Assembly: GCA_946578345.1 (NCBI GenBank)
Contig: CAMOBD010000011.1
Location: 1 to 36,762 of the forward strand
Direction: 5' to 3'
Length of the DNA: 36,762 bases
Source: an uncultured Clostridium sp.
GTDB lineage: Bacteria; Bacillota; Clostridia; TANB77; CAG-508
Shown here: positions 26,814 through 33,232 of the stretch, piece after piece
How the letters are laid out: every line of letters starts with the position of its first letter
Position numbering within the stretch: position 1 is the first letter of the stretch
Notes under the pieces: generated by a model
Seen by the model: the letters and a program-made list of their open reading frames with translations, nothing else
Told to the model about the DNA's origin: nothing
Databases searched by the model: none
Translations under genes and position numbers: made by a program

Positions 26814-28667
26814 ATGTGTGGTATTGTAGGATACGTAGGTAGCAAAAAAGCTACACCTATATTAATTGATGGGCTAATGAGCCTAGAGTACAGAGGTTAT
26901 GACTCTGCAGGTATTGCAACTATTGAAAAAAATGGCGTTAAGGTTATGAAAGATAAAGGAAGAGTTAAAAACTTAAATGATTTAGATGGAATAGATGCTT
27001 TGGAAGGAACAGTTGGTATTGCTCATACAAGATGGGCAACCCACGGAAAACCATCTAAAGAAAACTCTCACCCACATATGGATAATAGTGGTTGCTTTGC
27101 AGTAGTTCATAATGGAATTATAGAAAATTATGCAGATTTAAGAGAATTTTTAAGTTCTAAAGGATATAAATTTTTATCTCAAACAGATACAGAAGTAATT
27201 CCTAATCTAATACATTATTACTATACAAATGGTCCTGTTTCTGTTTTAGATAATGAAGAAGATAAATTTTTAGGTGCTGTAAAATCAGCAGTTTATGATT
27301 TAAAAGGAAGTTATGCTATCGAGGCTATTTACAAAGGTTGCCCTAATGAGGTAGTTGTTGTTAGAAAAGATAGCCCTCTTGTTATAGGAAAAGCTGAGGG
27401 AGAGAATTATATAGCATCTGATATTCCTGCTATATTAAAATACACAAAAGACTTCTATTTACTAGATGATAACGAATTTGCTGTTGTAAAAGGAGAAAGT
27501 GTTAAATTTTATGATAATAGCTTAACAGAGCATAACAAAGCAATAAAGAATATTGAATGGGACGCAAATGCTGCTGGAAAAGACGGATACGAAGATTATA
27601 TGCTTAAAGAGATTTTTGAGCAACCAACTTCTATAAGAGAAACAATCGGTTCAAGATTCCGTTTAGGAGAAAAATGCTCTTTTGATGATATAGAAATCAC
27701 AAAAGAATATCTTAGCACAGTAAACAGAATATATTTTGTAGCTTGTGGAACAGCAATGCATGCTGGATTAGTTGGAAAAACTTTAATGGAAAAACTTTGC
27801 AACATTCCTACTGAAGTTGATATAGCTTCTGAATTTAGATATAGAGACCCAATAATTGATAAACATACTTTATGCATATATATCAGCCAATCTGGAGAGA
27901 CAGCTGATACAATTGCAGCTTTAAAACTTGCTAAATCTAAAGGAGCTAAAACACTTGCTATTTCTAATGTTATAGGAAGCTCTATAACCAGAGAAGCAGA
28001 CTATTCTATATATACGCATGCAGGACCTGAAATAGCTGTTGCATCTACTAAAGCATATACATCTCAAGTAGTGCTAGTTGCAATTTTAGCAATGCATTTT
28101 GCTGAAATTTTAGGAAGCTATGATCAAAAAGCAATTGAAAGTTTAAAAGAAGATATGATAGATTTACCTGCAAAAATAGAACAAATATTAGATAATACAG
28201 AGCCAATTGAAGAATTTGCTAAGAAAGTATATACAGAAAAAGATATGTTCTTCCTTGGAAGAGGAGCTGATTACAGTGTTGCACTAGAAGGCTCATTGAA
28301 ACTAAAAGAAATATCATATATACACTCTGATGCATATGCTGCAGGAGAACTAAAACACGGACCAATTGCACTTATAGAAAATGGAGTTACAGTAATAGGA
28401 ATTATTACTAATCCAAATTTAGTAGAAAAATCAATTAGTAATATTCAAGAGGTAATTACAAGAGGTGCAAAAACACTTATTATTACAAACCAAATACTTC
28501 CAAATAGTCATTTCGATTATGTAATAAACATACCAGAAACAAATCCACTTATCTCTCCTATTTTATCTGTAATACCAATGCAACTTCTTTCTTACTACAT
28601 CTCAAAATTCAAAGGATTAGATGTAGATAAGCCAAGAAATCTTGCAAAATCAGTTACTGTGGAATAG
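26814..28667 (+). CDS. glmS: Glutamine--fructose-6-phosphate aminotransferase (isomerising)
   Basis: Makes glucosamine-6-phosphate from fructose-6-phosphate and glutamine, the first step to UDP-GlcNAc for peptidoglycan. It has 617 residues: an N-terminal class II glutaminase with nucleophile Cys2 (M-C-G-I-V-G-Y), R-G-Y-D-S-A-G and T-H-G-K-P-S, then two SIS isomerase domains with V-A-C-G-T-A and S-Q-S-G-E-T, and the C-terminal A-K-S-V-T-V-E. AAGGAGG precedes the ATG. Controlled by the upstream ribozyme. Family B repeat B6 begins one base after the stop. Confidence 0.98.
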   Translation: MCGIVGYVGSKKATPILIDGLMSLEYRGYDSAGIATIEKNGVKVMKDKGRVKNLNDLDGIDALEGTVGIAHTRWATHGKPSKENSHPHMDNSGCFAVVHNGIIENYADLREFLSSKGYKFLSQTDTEVIPNLIHYYYTNGPVSVLDNEEDKFLGAVKSAVYDLKGSYAIEAIYKGCPNEVVVVRKDSPLVIGKAEGENYIASDIPAILKYTKDFYLLDDNEFAVVKGESVKFYDNSLTEHNKAIKNIEWDANAAGKDGYEDYMLKEIFEQPTSIRETIGSRFRLGEKCSFDDIEITKEYLSTVNRIYFVACGTAMHAGLVGKTLMEKLCNIPTEVDIASEFRYRDPIIDKHTLCIYISQSGETADTIAALKLAKSKGAKTLAISNVIGSSITREADYSIYTHAGPEIAVASTKAYTSQVVLVAILAMHFAEILGSYDQKAIESLKEDMIDLPAKIEQILDNTEPIEEFAKKVYTEKDMFFLGRGADYSVALEGSLKLKEISYIHSDAYAAGELKHGPIALIENGVTVIGIITNPNLVEKSISNIQEVITRGAKTLIITNQILPNSHFDYVINIPETNPLISPILSVIPMQLLSYYISKFKGLDVDKPRNLAKSVTVE

Positions 28668-28668
28668 A

Positions 28669-28749
28669 TGAAACAAAGGGGACGGAGCATTTGTTTCATT
28701 TTTGCAACAAAAGGGACACACCTACTATTTTTTACAATTAGGTGTGTCT
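28669..28749. repeat. Family B foldback repeat, copy B6, 3' of glmS
   Basis: tgaaacaaaggggacggagc, atttgtttc, atttttgcaac, aaaagggacacacct and aggtgtgtct. The first part is almost identical to B5. The GAAACAAA/TTTGTTTC and ACACACCT/AGGTGTGT arms form two hairpins, the second followed by TTTTA, so it probably terminates glmS. Confidence 0.82.
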
Positions 28750-28760
28750 TTTATTAACAT

Positions 28761-28769
28761 TTATCCACA
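28761..28769 (+). other. Perfect DnaA-box match
   Basis: TTATCCACA, the consensus DnaA box, in the gap between glmS and bofA. It is a single site; there is no cluster of boxes or A/T-rich unwinding region typical of oriC around it. Confidence 0.35.
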
Positions 28770-28806
28770 AACTTTTTTGAAATGTTGATAATATGAATCT
28801 TTTTTC

Positions 28807-29070
28807 TCATCCTAAAATAATCTTTAACACTACAAGCAACGCTGCGCCTGGCACTCCTAACAATCCCACTATAACTGCGGTCAACAAATTAAGTCCTATA
28901 TGAAATCCAAAATTCATACCAACTAGATTTATAATATATATTAACACTCCACCCAAAATCGAATTAAAAACTAATTTTAAAATACTCTTTAATGGCCATA
29001 TAAATATTCTTCCAAATATAAATAGAAAAATTATACATGCTAAAAAAGTAATTACAGTATTAAAATCCAT
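28807..29070 (-). CDS. bofA: BofA family membrane protein (pro-sigma-K processing inhibitor)
   Basis: In Bacillus, BofA holds the SpoIVFB protease inactive during sporulation. The 87-residue protein has two to three membrane segments and the family signature L-V-F-N-S-I-L-G-G-V-L-I-Y-I-I-N and G-L-L-G-V-P-G-A-A-L-L in the C-terminal half. A DUF2508 gene lies upstream on the same strand, the same pairing as yaaL-bofA in Bacillus. It hints at a spore-forming ancestry but does not prove sporulation. The ribosome-binding site (GGGAGAGG) is 13 bases from the ATG, rather far. Confidence 0.85.
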   Translation of the reverse strand: MDFNTVITFLACIIFLFIFGRIFIWPLKSILKLVFNSILGGVLIYIINLVGMNFGFHIGLNLLTAVIVGLLGVPGAALLVVLKIILG

Positions 29071-29241
29071 ATTTATTATCAGTCCTCTCCCATATGTCTA
29101 CTTTTATAATATAATGCAACACAATATTTTGACTTACTAATAAATATGATTTATTTTGGACAAATATGCTTGTGTATTTAATACTTATATAAAACTATTT
29201 TAATAAATTTACTTATATAATTTCTTGATCTTATTATATGC

Positions 29242-29517
29242 TTACGCCTTATTTTTTCTAATATATATTTCGTTTATCATGTCTAACACAATTCCTTTTT
29301 TCTGTGCTTTCTTCATTAGATAGTCTAACTTTGTTTGATTTGCCTTAATCTGATATGAATAATAGTCTATTAGCCCTTCTTCTGCATATTCAAAATTTTT
29401 ATTTGCAGCATCTAACTCATTTTTTGTCTTTATTATACTTACAATAAGCTCAAGATTTTTCTCATCTTCAGACTTGTCCTCAATTTTGTTTTCTCTTACA
29501 TATTCTTCATATGACAT
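29242..29517 (-). CDS. DUF2508 (YaaL-like) family protein
   Basis: A 91-residue, charged helical protein. The pattern A-E-E-G-L-I-D-Y-Y-S-Y-Q-I-K-A-N-Q-T-K-L-D-Y-L is typical of DUF2508, a small protein usually encoded next to bofA and recR in Firmicutes; function is unknown. The start at 29517 has GGAGG 4-5 bases upstream; an in-frame ATG four codons earlier lies within that ribosome-binding site. The 171-base gap to bofA shows no gene. Confidence 0.8.
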   Translation of the reverse strand: MSYEEYVRENKIEDKSEDEKNLELIVSIIKTKNELDAANKNFEYAEEGLIDYYSYQIKANQTKLDYLMKKAQKKGIVLDMINEIYIRKNKA

Positions 29518-29613
29518 ATATACCTCCAAATTATTTCCTCAAAATTATTCTATTTCCATTATATGCAAAATTTTGTAATTTATTCATACTTCTTCTTTAT
29601 CTTATTTTTCTGC

Positions 29614-29649
29614 AAAGAAATAGATGGATTAATCTCCATCTATTTCTTT
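29614..29649 (-). terminator. Terminator overlapping the end of the small membrane-protein gene
   Basis: AAAGAAATAGATGGA and TCCATCTATTTCTTT form a perfect 15-bp stem around 6 bases; the left arm on the coding strand encodes the last residues (E-I-D-G-D) and the loop holds the stop codon. Confidence 0.7.
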
Positions 29650-30006
29650 TTCAATTATTTGTAGTTTTCGTTTTTGACGTTGGTTTAAGTAACTAAATAC
29701 CTCTGTTGATTTTGCCAATTTAAGAAGATTCTTGATATCTTCTTGCAGTTCTTCTACCTTTTCTTCTTCAATTTTTTTCGTAAAATCATTTTTCAATACT
29801 TTCATCCTCTCATACTTCTGTATGAGAATTTTATAAATATCATTAGTTGTTTCTAACCGACAAATCGAAGAATATAACATTATTAGCGTCACTACAGTAG
29901 TCAAAAGCATAATTAATGCCACGACAACATGGCTTTTCATAATATGATAAGCCATTAGTGCTACTGCTATTAATACTAGCAAAACCTTACTACCAACTTT
30001 TTTCAT
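29629..30006 (-). CDS. Hypothetical membrane protein with C-terminal coiled coil
   Basis: I do not recognise a family for this 125-residue protein. It has two adjacent hydrophobic segments (about 7-24 and 26-46) followed by a Lys/Glu-rich helix (residues 60-125) likely to be coiled coil in the cytoplasm. AAAGGATG precedes the ATG. It lies upstream of the DUF2508 gene on the same strand, divergent from serS. A terminator hairpin overlaps its stop codon. Confidence 0.7.
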   Translation of the reverse strand: MKKVGSKVLLVLIAVALMAYHIMKSHVVVALIMLLTTVVTLIMLYSSICRLETTNDIYKILIQKYERMKVLKNDFTKKIEEEKVEELQEDIKNLLKLAKSTEVFSYLNQRQKRKLQIIEKEIDGD

Positions 30007-30106
30007 TAGTTTTCATCCTTTCTTATTAGGTGCAATTTGCACCAATAAATTATATATGATATGCAAGGTCCATTATAACATAATTTTGTTAAATATGCAA
30101 ATTTGA

Positions 30107-30128
30107 CAAAACTCCCCTTTGTTCGAGG
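30107..30128. repeat. Family B remnant, copy B7
   Basis: acaaaactcccctttgttcga resembles the terminal module cccctttgttcga of the other copies; the rest is missing. It lies directly upstream of the serS promoter. Confidence 0.45.
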
Positions 30129-30130
30129 GC

Positions 30131-30159
30131 TTGATATTTTTGCCATTTGGTGGTAAAAT
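30131..30159 (+). promoter_or_regulatory. Promoter of serS
   Basis: TTGATA (30131-30136), 17 bases, TAAAAT (30154-30159). The leader would be only about 30 bases, too short for a T-box. Confidence 0.75.
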
Positions 30160-30195
30160 ATGCATATGTTATTTATCCAAGGAAGGAGTATGTTT

Positions 30196-31491
30196 ATGAT
30201 AGACATTAAATTTTTAAGAGAAAATCCAGATGTGGTTAAAGAAAATATCAAAAAGAAATTCCAAGACCACAAATTAGTTTTAGTAGATGAAGTTTTAGAG
30301 CTTGATAAAAAGAACAGAGAAGCCAAATTAAAGGGCGACGATCTACGTATGAGAAGAAATTCTTTAAGTTCTGAAATTGGTAATCTTATGAAGTCTGGTA
30401 AAAAAGATGAAGCAGAAAAAATAAAAGTTCAAGTTCAAGAAATAAATAAAGAATTAGAGGAAAATGAAAAATTAGAAGCAGAATATTCTACTCAAATTAC
30501 AGAAAGAATGATGAAAATTCCAAACATTATTCATGAGTCTGTTCCAATTGGCGAAGATGATAGCAAAAATGTTGAGATTGAAAAATTTGGAGAACCAGTA
30601 GTTCCAGATTATGAAATTCCATATCATGCTGATATAATGGAAAGCTTAAATGGTTTAGACTTAGATTCTGCGCGTAGAGTCGCAGGAAATGGTTTCTATT
30701 ATCTTATGGGAGATGTAGCAAGACTTCACTCTGCTATACTTTCATATGCTAGAGATTTTATGATAAATAAAGGATTTACTTATTGTATTCCACCATTTAT
30801 GATTCGTAGCGATGTAGTAACTGGTGTTATGAGTTTTGAAGAAATGGATGCAATGATGTATAAGATAGAGGGAGAAGATTTGTATTTAATTGGAACAAGC
30901 GAACATTCTATGATTGGAAAGTTCAAAGGACAAATTCTTCAAAAAGCTGATATGCCATATACAATGACATCTTATTCTCCTTGCTTTAGAAAGGAAAAAG
31001 GTGCACATGGTATAGAAGAACGTGGTGTGTACCGTATACATCAATTTGAAAAGCAAGAGATGATAGTTGTATGTGAGCCAGAAGATAGTTGGAAATGGTA
31101 TGACAAATTATGGTCATATACTGTTGAGCTATTTAGAAGCATGGATATTCCAGTACGTACACTTGAATGTTGTAGTGGAGATTTAGCAGATTTAAAAGCT
31201 AAGAGCTGTGATGTTGAAGCATGGAGTCCAAGACAAAAGAAATACTTTGAAGTCGGAAGTTGTTCTAATTTGACAGATGCTCAGGCAAGAAGATTAGGAA
31301 TTAGAATTAAAGGAGAAAAAGGAAATTACTATGCACACACTTTAAACAATACTGTTGTTGCTCCACCACGTATGTTAATTGCATTCTTAGAAAATAACTA
31401 CAATGAAGATGGTAGTATCAATATTCCAGAAGTACTTCGTCCATACATGGGTGGAACTTCAAAATTAGTACCAAAAGGAAAACAACTTTGA
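30196..31491 (+). CDS. serS: Serine--tRNA ligase
   Basis: Class II synthetase charging tRNA-Ser and tRNA-Sec. It has 431 residues from the chosen start: an N-terminal long coiled-coil arm (about 25-105, rich in Lys/Glu) that binds the tRNA variable arm, then the catalytic core with motif 2 F-R-K-E-K-G-A-H-G-I-E-E-R-G-V-Y-R-I-H-Q-F and motif 3 near the end. The start at 30196 (M-I-D-I-K-F-L) has AAGGAG 7 bases upstream; the longer open frame runs through the promoter region. The stop codon TGA lies inside repeat B8. Confidence 0.97.
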   Translation: MIDIKFLRENPDVVKENIKKKFQDHKLVLVDEVLELDKKNREAKLKGDDLRMRRNSLSSEIGNLMKSGKKDEAEKIKVQVQEINKELEENEKLEAEYSTQITERMMKIPNIIHESVPIGEDDSKNVEIEKFGEPVVPDYEIPYHADIMESLNGLDLDSARRVAGNGFYYLMGDVARLHSAILSYARDFMINKGFTYCIPPFMIRSDVVTGVMSFEEMDAMMYKIEGEDLYLIGTSEHSMIGKFKGQILQKADMPYTMTSYSPCFRKEKGAHGIEERGVYRIHQFEKQEMIVVCEPEDSWKWYDKLWSYTVELFRSMDIPVRTLECCSGDLADLKAKSCDVEAWSPRQKKYFEVGSCSNLTDAQARRLGIRIKGEKGNYYAHTLNNTVVAPPRMLIAFLENNYNEDGSINIPEVLRPYMGGTSKLVPKGKQL

Positions 31492-31579
31492 CAAAAGGGA
31501 CACTCAAAAACGTCAAAAAACTTTGACAAAAAAGAGTGTCCCAAAGTGTAAAGAAAAATTGACGAAAAGGAGTGTCCCT
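31487..31579. repeat. Family B foldback repeat, copy B8, between serS and ysxC
   Basis: tttgacaaaagggacactc and tttgacaaaaaagagtgtccc form an inverted pair, followed by ttgacgaaaaggagtgtccct. It contains the serS stop codon and supplies the ribosome-binding site AAGGAG of the next gene. Confidence 0.78.
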
Positions 31580-31580
31580 A

Positions 31581-32168
31581 ATGTTAATCAAAAATCCAGA
31601 ATTTAAGATTTCTGCAGTTAGTCCTAAGCAATATCCAGATGATGGTTTACCACAAATTGTATTGGTAGGCAAATCAAATGTTGGTAAATCATCATTTATT
31701 AATACTATGGTAAATAGAAAAAAATTGGCGAGGACAAGTAGTGAGCCAGGCAAGACTAGACAAATTAATTTTTATAACATGGATAATAAATTCTATTTTG
31801 TAGACCTACCTGGTTATGGCTACAGCAAGATGTCTAAGCAAGAACAAGTAAAGGTTGGAAAGTTTATTGAAGAGTATTTGAATAAGAGTAAAAATATTGC
31901 ACTTATAATCTTTTTAATAGATATAAGGCATTCTCCTACAGAGAATGATAGACTAATGTACAACTATGTTATTAATTCTAACAAGCCTTGTATAATTATC
32001 GCAAATAAAGCTGATAAAATAGCTGTAACAAAAGTAGATGCTCAAGTAAAAGCTTTACAAAATGAACTAAATCCATTAAAAGATTTTACATTCTTTCCAT
32101 ATTCGTCAGAAAGACGTATCTATTCAGATAATATATGGACTGAAATAAAGGCATATATTGACATTTAA
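31581..32168 (+). CDS. engB: Ribosome biogenesis GTP-binding protein YsxC/EngB (YihA)
   Basis: GTPase needed for 50S subunit assembly. It has 195 residues. G1 G-K-S-N-V-G-K-S-S near residue 31, G2 region with P-G-K-T-R-Q, G3 D-L-P-G-Y-G-Y and G4 N-K-A-D; the S-S-E segment near the end is G5. The start ATG at 31581 has AAGGAG 8 bases upstream, inside repeat B8; a GTG three codons earlier is possible but has no good site. The promoter of the next gene overlaps its stop codon. Confidence 0.96.
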   Translation: MLIKNPEFKISAVSPKQYPDDGLPQIVLVGKSNVGKSSFINTMVNRKKLARTSSEPGKTRQINFYNMDNKFYFVDLPGYGYSKMSKQEQVKVGKFIEEYLNKSKNIALIIFLIDIRHSPTENDRLMYNYVINSNKPCIIIANKADKIAVTKVDAQVKALQNELNPLKDFTFFPYSSERRIYSDNIWTEIKAYIDI

Positions 32169-32186
32169 GCTATTTTATGGTATACT
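32158..32186 (+). promoter_or_regulatory. Promoter of the first small twin gene
   Basis: TTGACA (32158-32163), 17 bases, TATACT (32181-32186): near-consensus, overlapping the ysxC stop. Predicted start about 32193, right before the CACGTT hairpin. Confidence 0.87.
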
Positions 32187-32195
32187 ATTTTGTGC

Positions 32196-32211
32196 CACGT
32201 TATTAAACGTG
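32196..32211 (+). promoter_or_regulatory. 5'-terminal leader hairpin of the first twin gene
   Basis: CACGTT-ATTA-AACGTG followed by AGTA; the same stem and the same AGTA follow at 32628-32642 for the second gene. Confidence 0.75.
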
Positions 32212-32229
32212 AGTAAATAATGGAAGGGA

Positions 32230-32248
32230 GACCAGAAACACAATGGTC
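32230..32248 (+). promoter_or_regulatory. Start-codon hairpin of the first twin gene
   Basis: GACCA and TGGTC pair (loop of 9 bases), so that the TG of the start codon lies in the stem, just after the Shine-Dalgarno GAAGGGAG. The second twin gene has an analogous, stronger hairpin. Confidence 0.55.
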
Positions 32249-32473
32249 ACTGTAAAATTCTCTGATAGCAATAACGCAAGAATGTTCCACGGAGCCATGG
32301 ATGAGCAATTTCCTTTGCTCATGATAAAAGCTTCTCCAAGCACGTTAACCGGCTCGGATGTTACTGTCACAATTCCTAATGGCAGTGATTTTGGCTACAA
32401 TCAGTCAGAGCTGGAAAGAGTTGTCAGGTCGCTTGCAGCCAACTATCATGGAACTTTTATATCTGTGGCATAA
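32243..32473 (+). CDS. Small protein of unknown function (twin 1)
   Basis: I do not recognise this 76-residue protein. It is soluble-looking, with a beta strand-like start V-T-V-K-F-S-D-S-N-N-A, a central V-T-V-T-I-P-N-G-S and a C-terminal helix S-E-L-E-R-V-V-R-S-L-A followed by H-G-T-F-I. The same pattern (K-F-x-D..A..F, V-x-V-T, L...SLA...G) recurs in the next gene, so the two are probably distant paralogues. G+C is about 43% by hand count, far above ysxC next door (roughly 25% in two sampled lines), with codons such as tcg, agg, ctc and ggc. It has its own promoter, leader hairpin, GAAGGGAG and terminator, so it is likely well expressed. Confidence 0.8.
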   Translation: MVTVKFSDSNNARMFHGAMDEQFPLLMIKASPSTLTGSDVTVTIPNGSDFGYNQSELERVVRSLAANYHGTFISVA

Positions 32474-32493
32474 ATCGATGTTTCGATTTATGC
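32468..32493 (+). other. Hairpin over the stop codon of twin 1
   Basis: GCATAAATCGA and TCGATTTATGC are perfect 11-bp arms with a 4-base loop; the stop codon TAA lies in the left arm. The true terminator follows at 32504. Confidence 0.6.
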
Positions 32494-32503
32494 TCTTCCG
32501 AAG

Positions 32504-32535
32504 CAGAGACTCCTGTGGGGTCTCTGTTAATTTTG
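32504..32535 (+). terminator. Terminator of twin 1
   Basis: CAGAGAC and GTCTCTG with inner CC/GG pairs, followed by TTAATTTT: a strong intrinsic terminator. Confidence 0.85.
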
Positions 32536-32589
32536 CTATTAAAATATTACAATTTTATTCTGATTTATGTAAATTTACTTATGTATCTA

Positions 32590-32618
32590 TTGACTTTACT
32601 GCATATTTGTAATATAAT
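32590..32618 (+). promoter_or_regulatory. Promoter of the second small twin gene
   Basis: TTGACT (32590-32595), 17 bases, TATAAT (32613-32618). Predicted start about 32625, directly before the second CACGTT hairpin. Confidence 0.87.
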
Positions 32619-32627
32619 ATTTGTTAC

Positions 32628-32642
32628 CACGTTTTGAACGTG
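32628..32642 (+). promoter_or_regulatory. 5'-terminal leader hairpin of the second twin gene
   Basis: CACGTT-TTG-AACGTG followed by AGTA, the same stem as at 32196 with a different loop. Confidence 0.75.
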
Positions 32643-32662
32643 AGTACTATTTTTTGGAAGGA

Positions 32663-32678
32663 GGACATTATTATGTCC
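32663..32678 (+). promoter_or_regulatory. Start-codon hairpin of the second twin gene
   Basis: GGACAT-TATT-ATGTCC: a perfect 6-bp stem in which ATG is the start codon and GG is the end of the Shine-Dalgarno AAGGAGG. Likely affects translation initiation. Confidence 0.65.
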
Positions 32679-32924
32679 AAGAAGCCAGCTTATATGTACA
32701 AATTTAATGATGAAACTGCTGCTGCTACTTTCTTAGAGCAGGCAAATCAGCTTCGCGAATCAAAATTTGTGCAGCATCCTATCGATGCAAAAACACAAGT
32801 ACGCGACCCAAAAAAAGTGCTCGTCACTGGCTCTGGGAGCCTCATTTTTGACACCAATCTCAAAAATAAACTTGATAGTCTTGCATCAGAGCTTGATGGC
32901 TCTTACGAGCCCTTAGTTCGCTAA
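32673..32924 (+). CDS. Small protein of unknown function (twin 2)
   Basis: An unrecognised 83-residue protein. It starts M-S-K-K-P-A-Y-M-Y-K-F-N-D-E-T-A-A-A and has K-K-V-L-V-T-G-S-G-S-L-I-F and N-K-L-D-S-L-A-S-E-L-D-G-S-Y, paralleling twin 1 segment by segment. No signal peptide or membrane segment. The start at 32673 follows GGAAGGAGG; an upstream in-frame ATG lies within the leader and has no such site. Codon use is again less A/T-biased than the neighbours (gcg, ctc, cgc, gtg). It is a separate transcription unit with its own promoter and terminator. Confidence 0.8.
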   Translation: MSKKPAYMYKFNDETAAATFLEQANQLRESKFVQHPIDAKTQVRDPKKVLVTGSGSLIFDTNLKNKLDSLASELDGSYEPLVR

Positions 32925-32939
32925 CCTTCCAAACACAAT

Positions 32940-32968
32940 AACCCGAAAGTCCATTGGACTCTCGGGTT
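32940..32968 (+). terminator. Bidirectional terminator between twin 2 and the DUF951 gene
   Basis: AACCCGAAAGTCC and GGACTCTCGGGTT pair (one mismatch) around ATT, between two convergent genes. Confidence 0.8.
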
Positions 32969-32971
32969 CAT

Positions 32972-33154
32972 TTATATGTTCGAGACTTTCTTCACTATCA
33001 TCTTAAGTGCTTTTGGTCTTTCTATCATTATTGTGTGACCGCAACCAAGGCATTTTAGTTTAAAGTCTACTCCTACCCTAGTTATCTCCCACAACTTACT
33101 TCCACAAGGATGCTGTTTTTTTGTTCTAACTACATCTCCAACATTATACTCCAT
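32972..33154 (-). CDS. DUF951 (YyzM-like) small protein
   Basis: The 60-residue protein matches the DUF951 pattern: a beta-rich start V-G-D-V-V-R-T-K-K-Q-H-P-C-G, then W-E-I-T-R-V-G-V-D-F-K-L-K-C and G-C-G-H-T-I-M-I-E-R. Three cysteines (H-P-C-G and C-x-x-C) suggest a zinc site. Function is unknown; it may bind nucleic acid. GGAGG precedes the ATG. Confidence 0.85.
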   Translation of the reverse strand: MEYNVGDVVRTKKQHPCGSKLWEITRVGVDFKLKCLGCGHTIMIERPKALKMIVKKVSNI

Positions 33155-33232
33155 TACAGCTCCCTCCTTAACTTTTATTTTGTAGCAATCATTGTCTTAA
33201 TTTCTCTAAAGCAAATATATTTTTACTGAAAA

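Noticed and set aside
32634-32672. Longer start for twin 2 (M-N-V-S-T-I-F)
   Set aside because: That ATG-less region is the transcribed leader with the CACGTT hairpin; AAGGAGG fits only the ATG at 32673.
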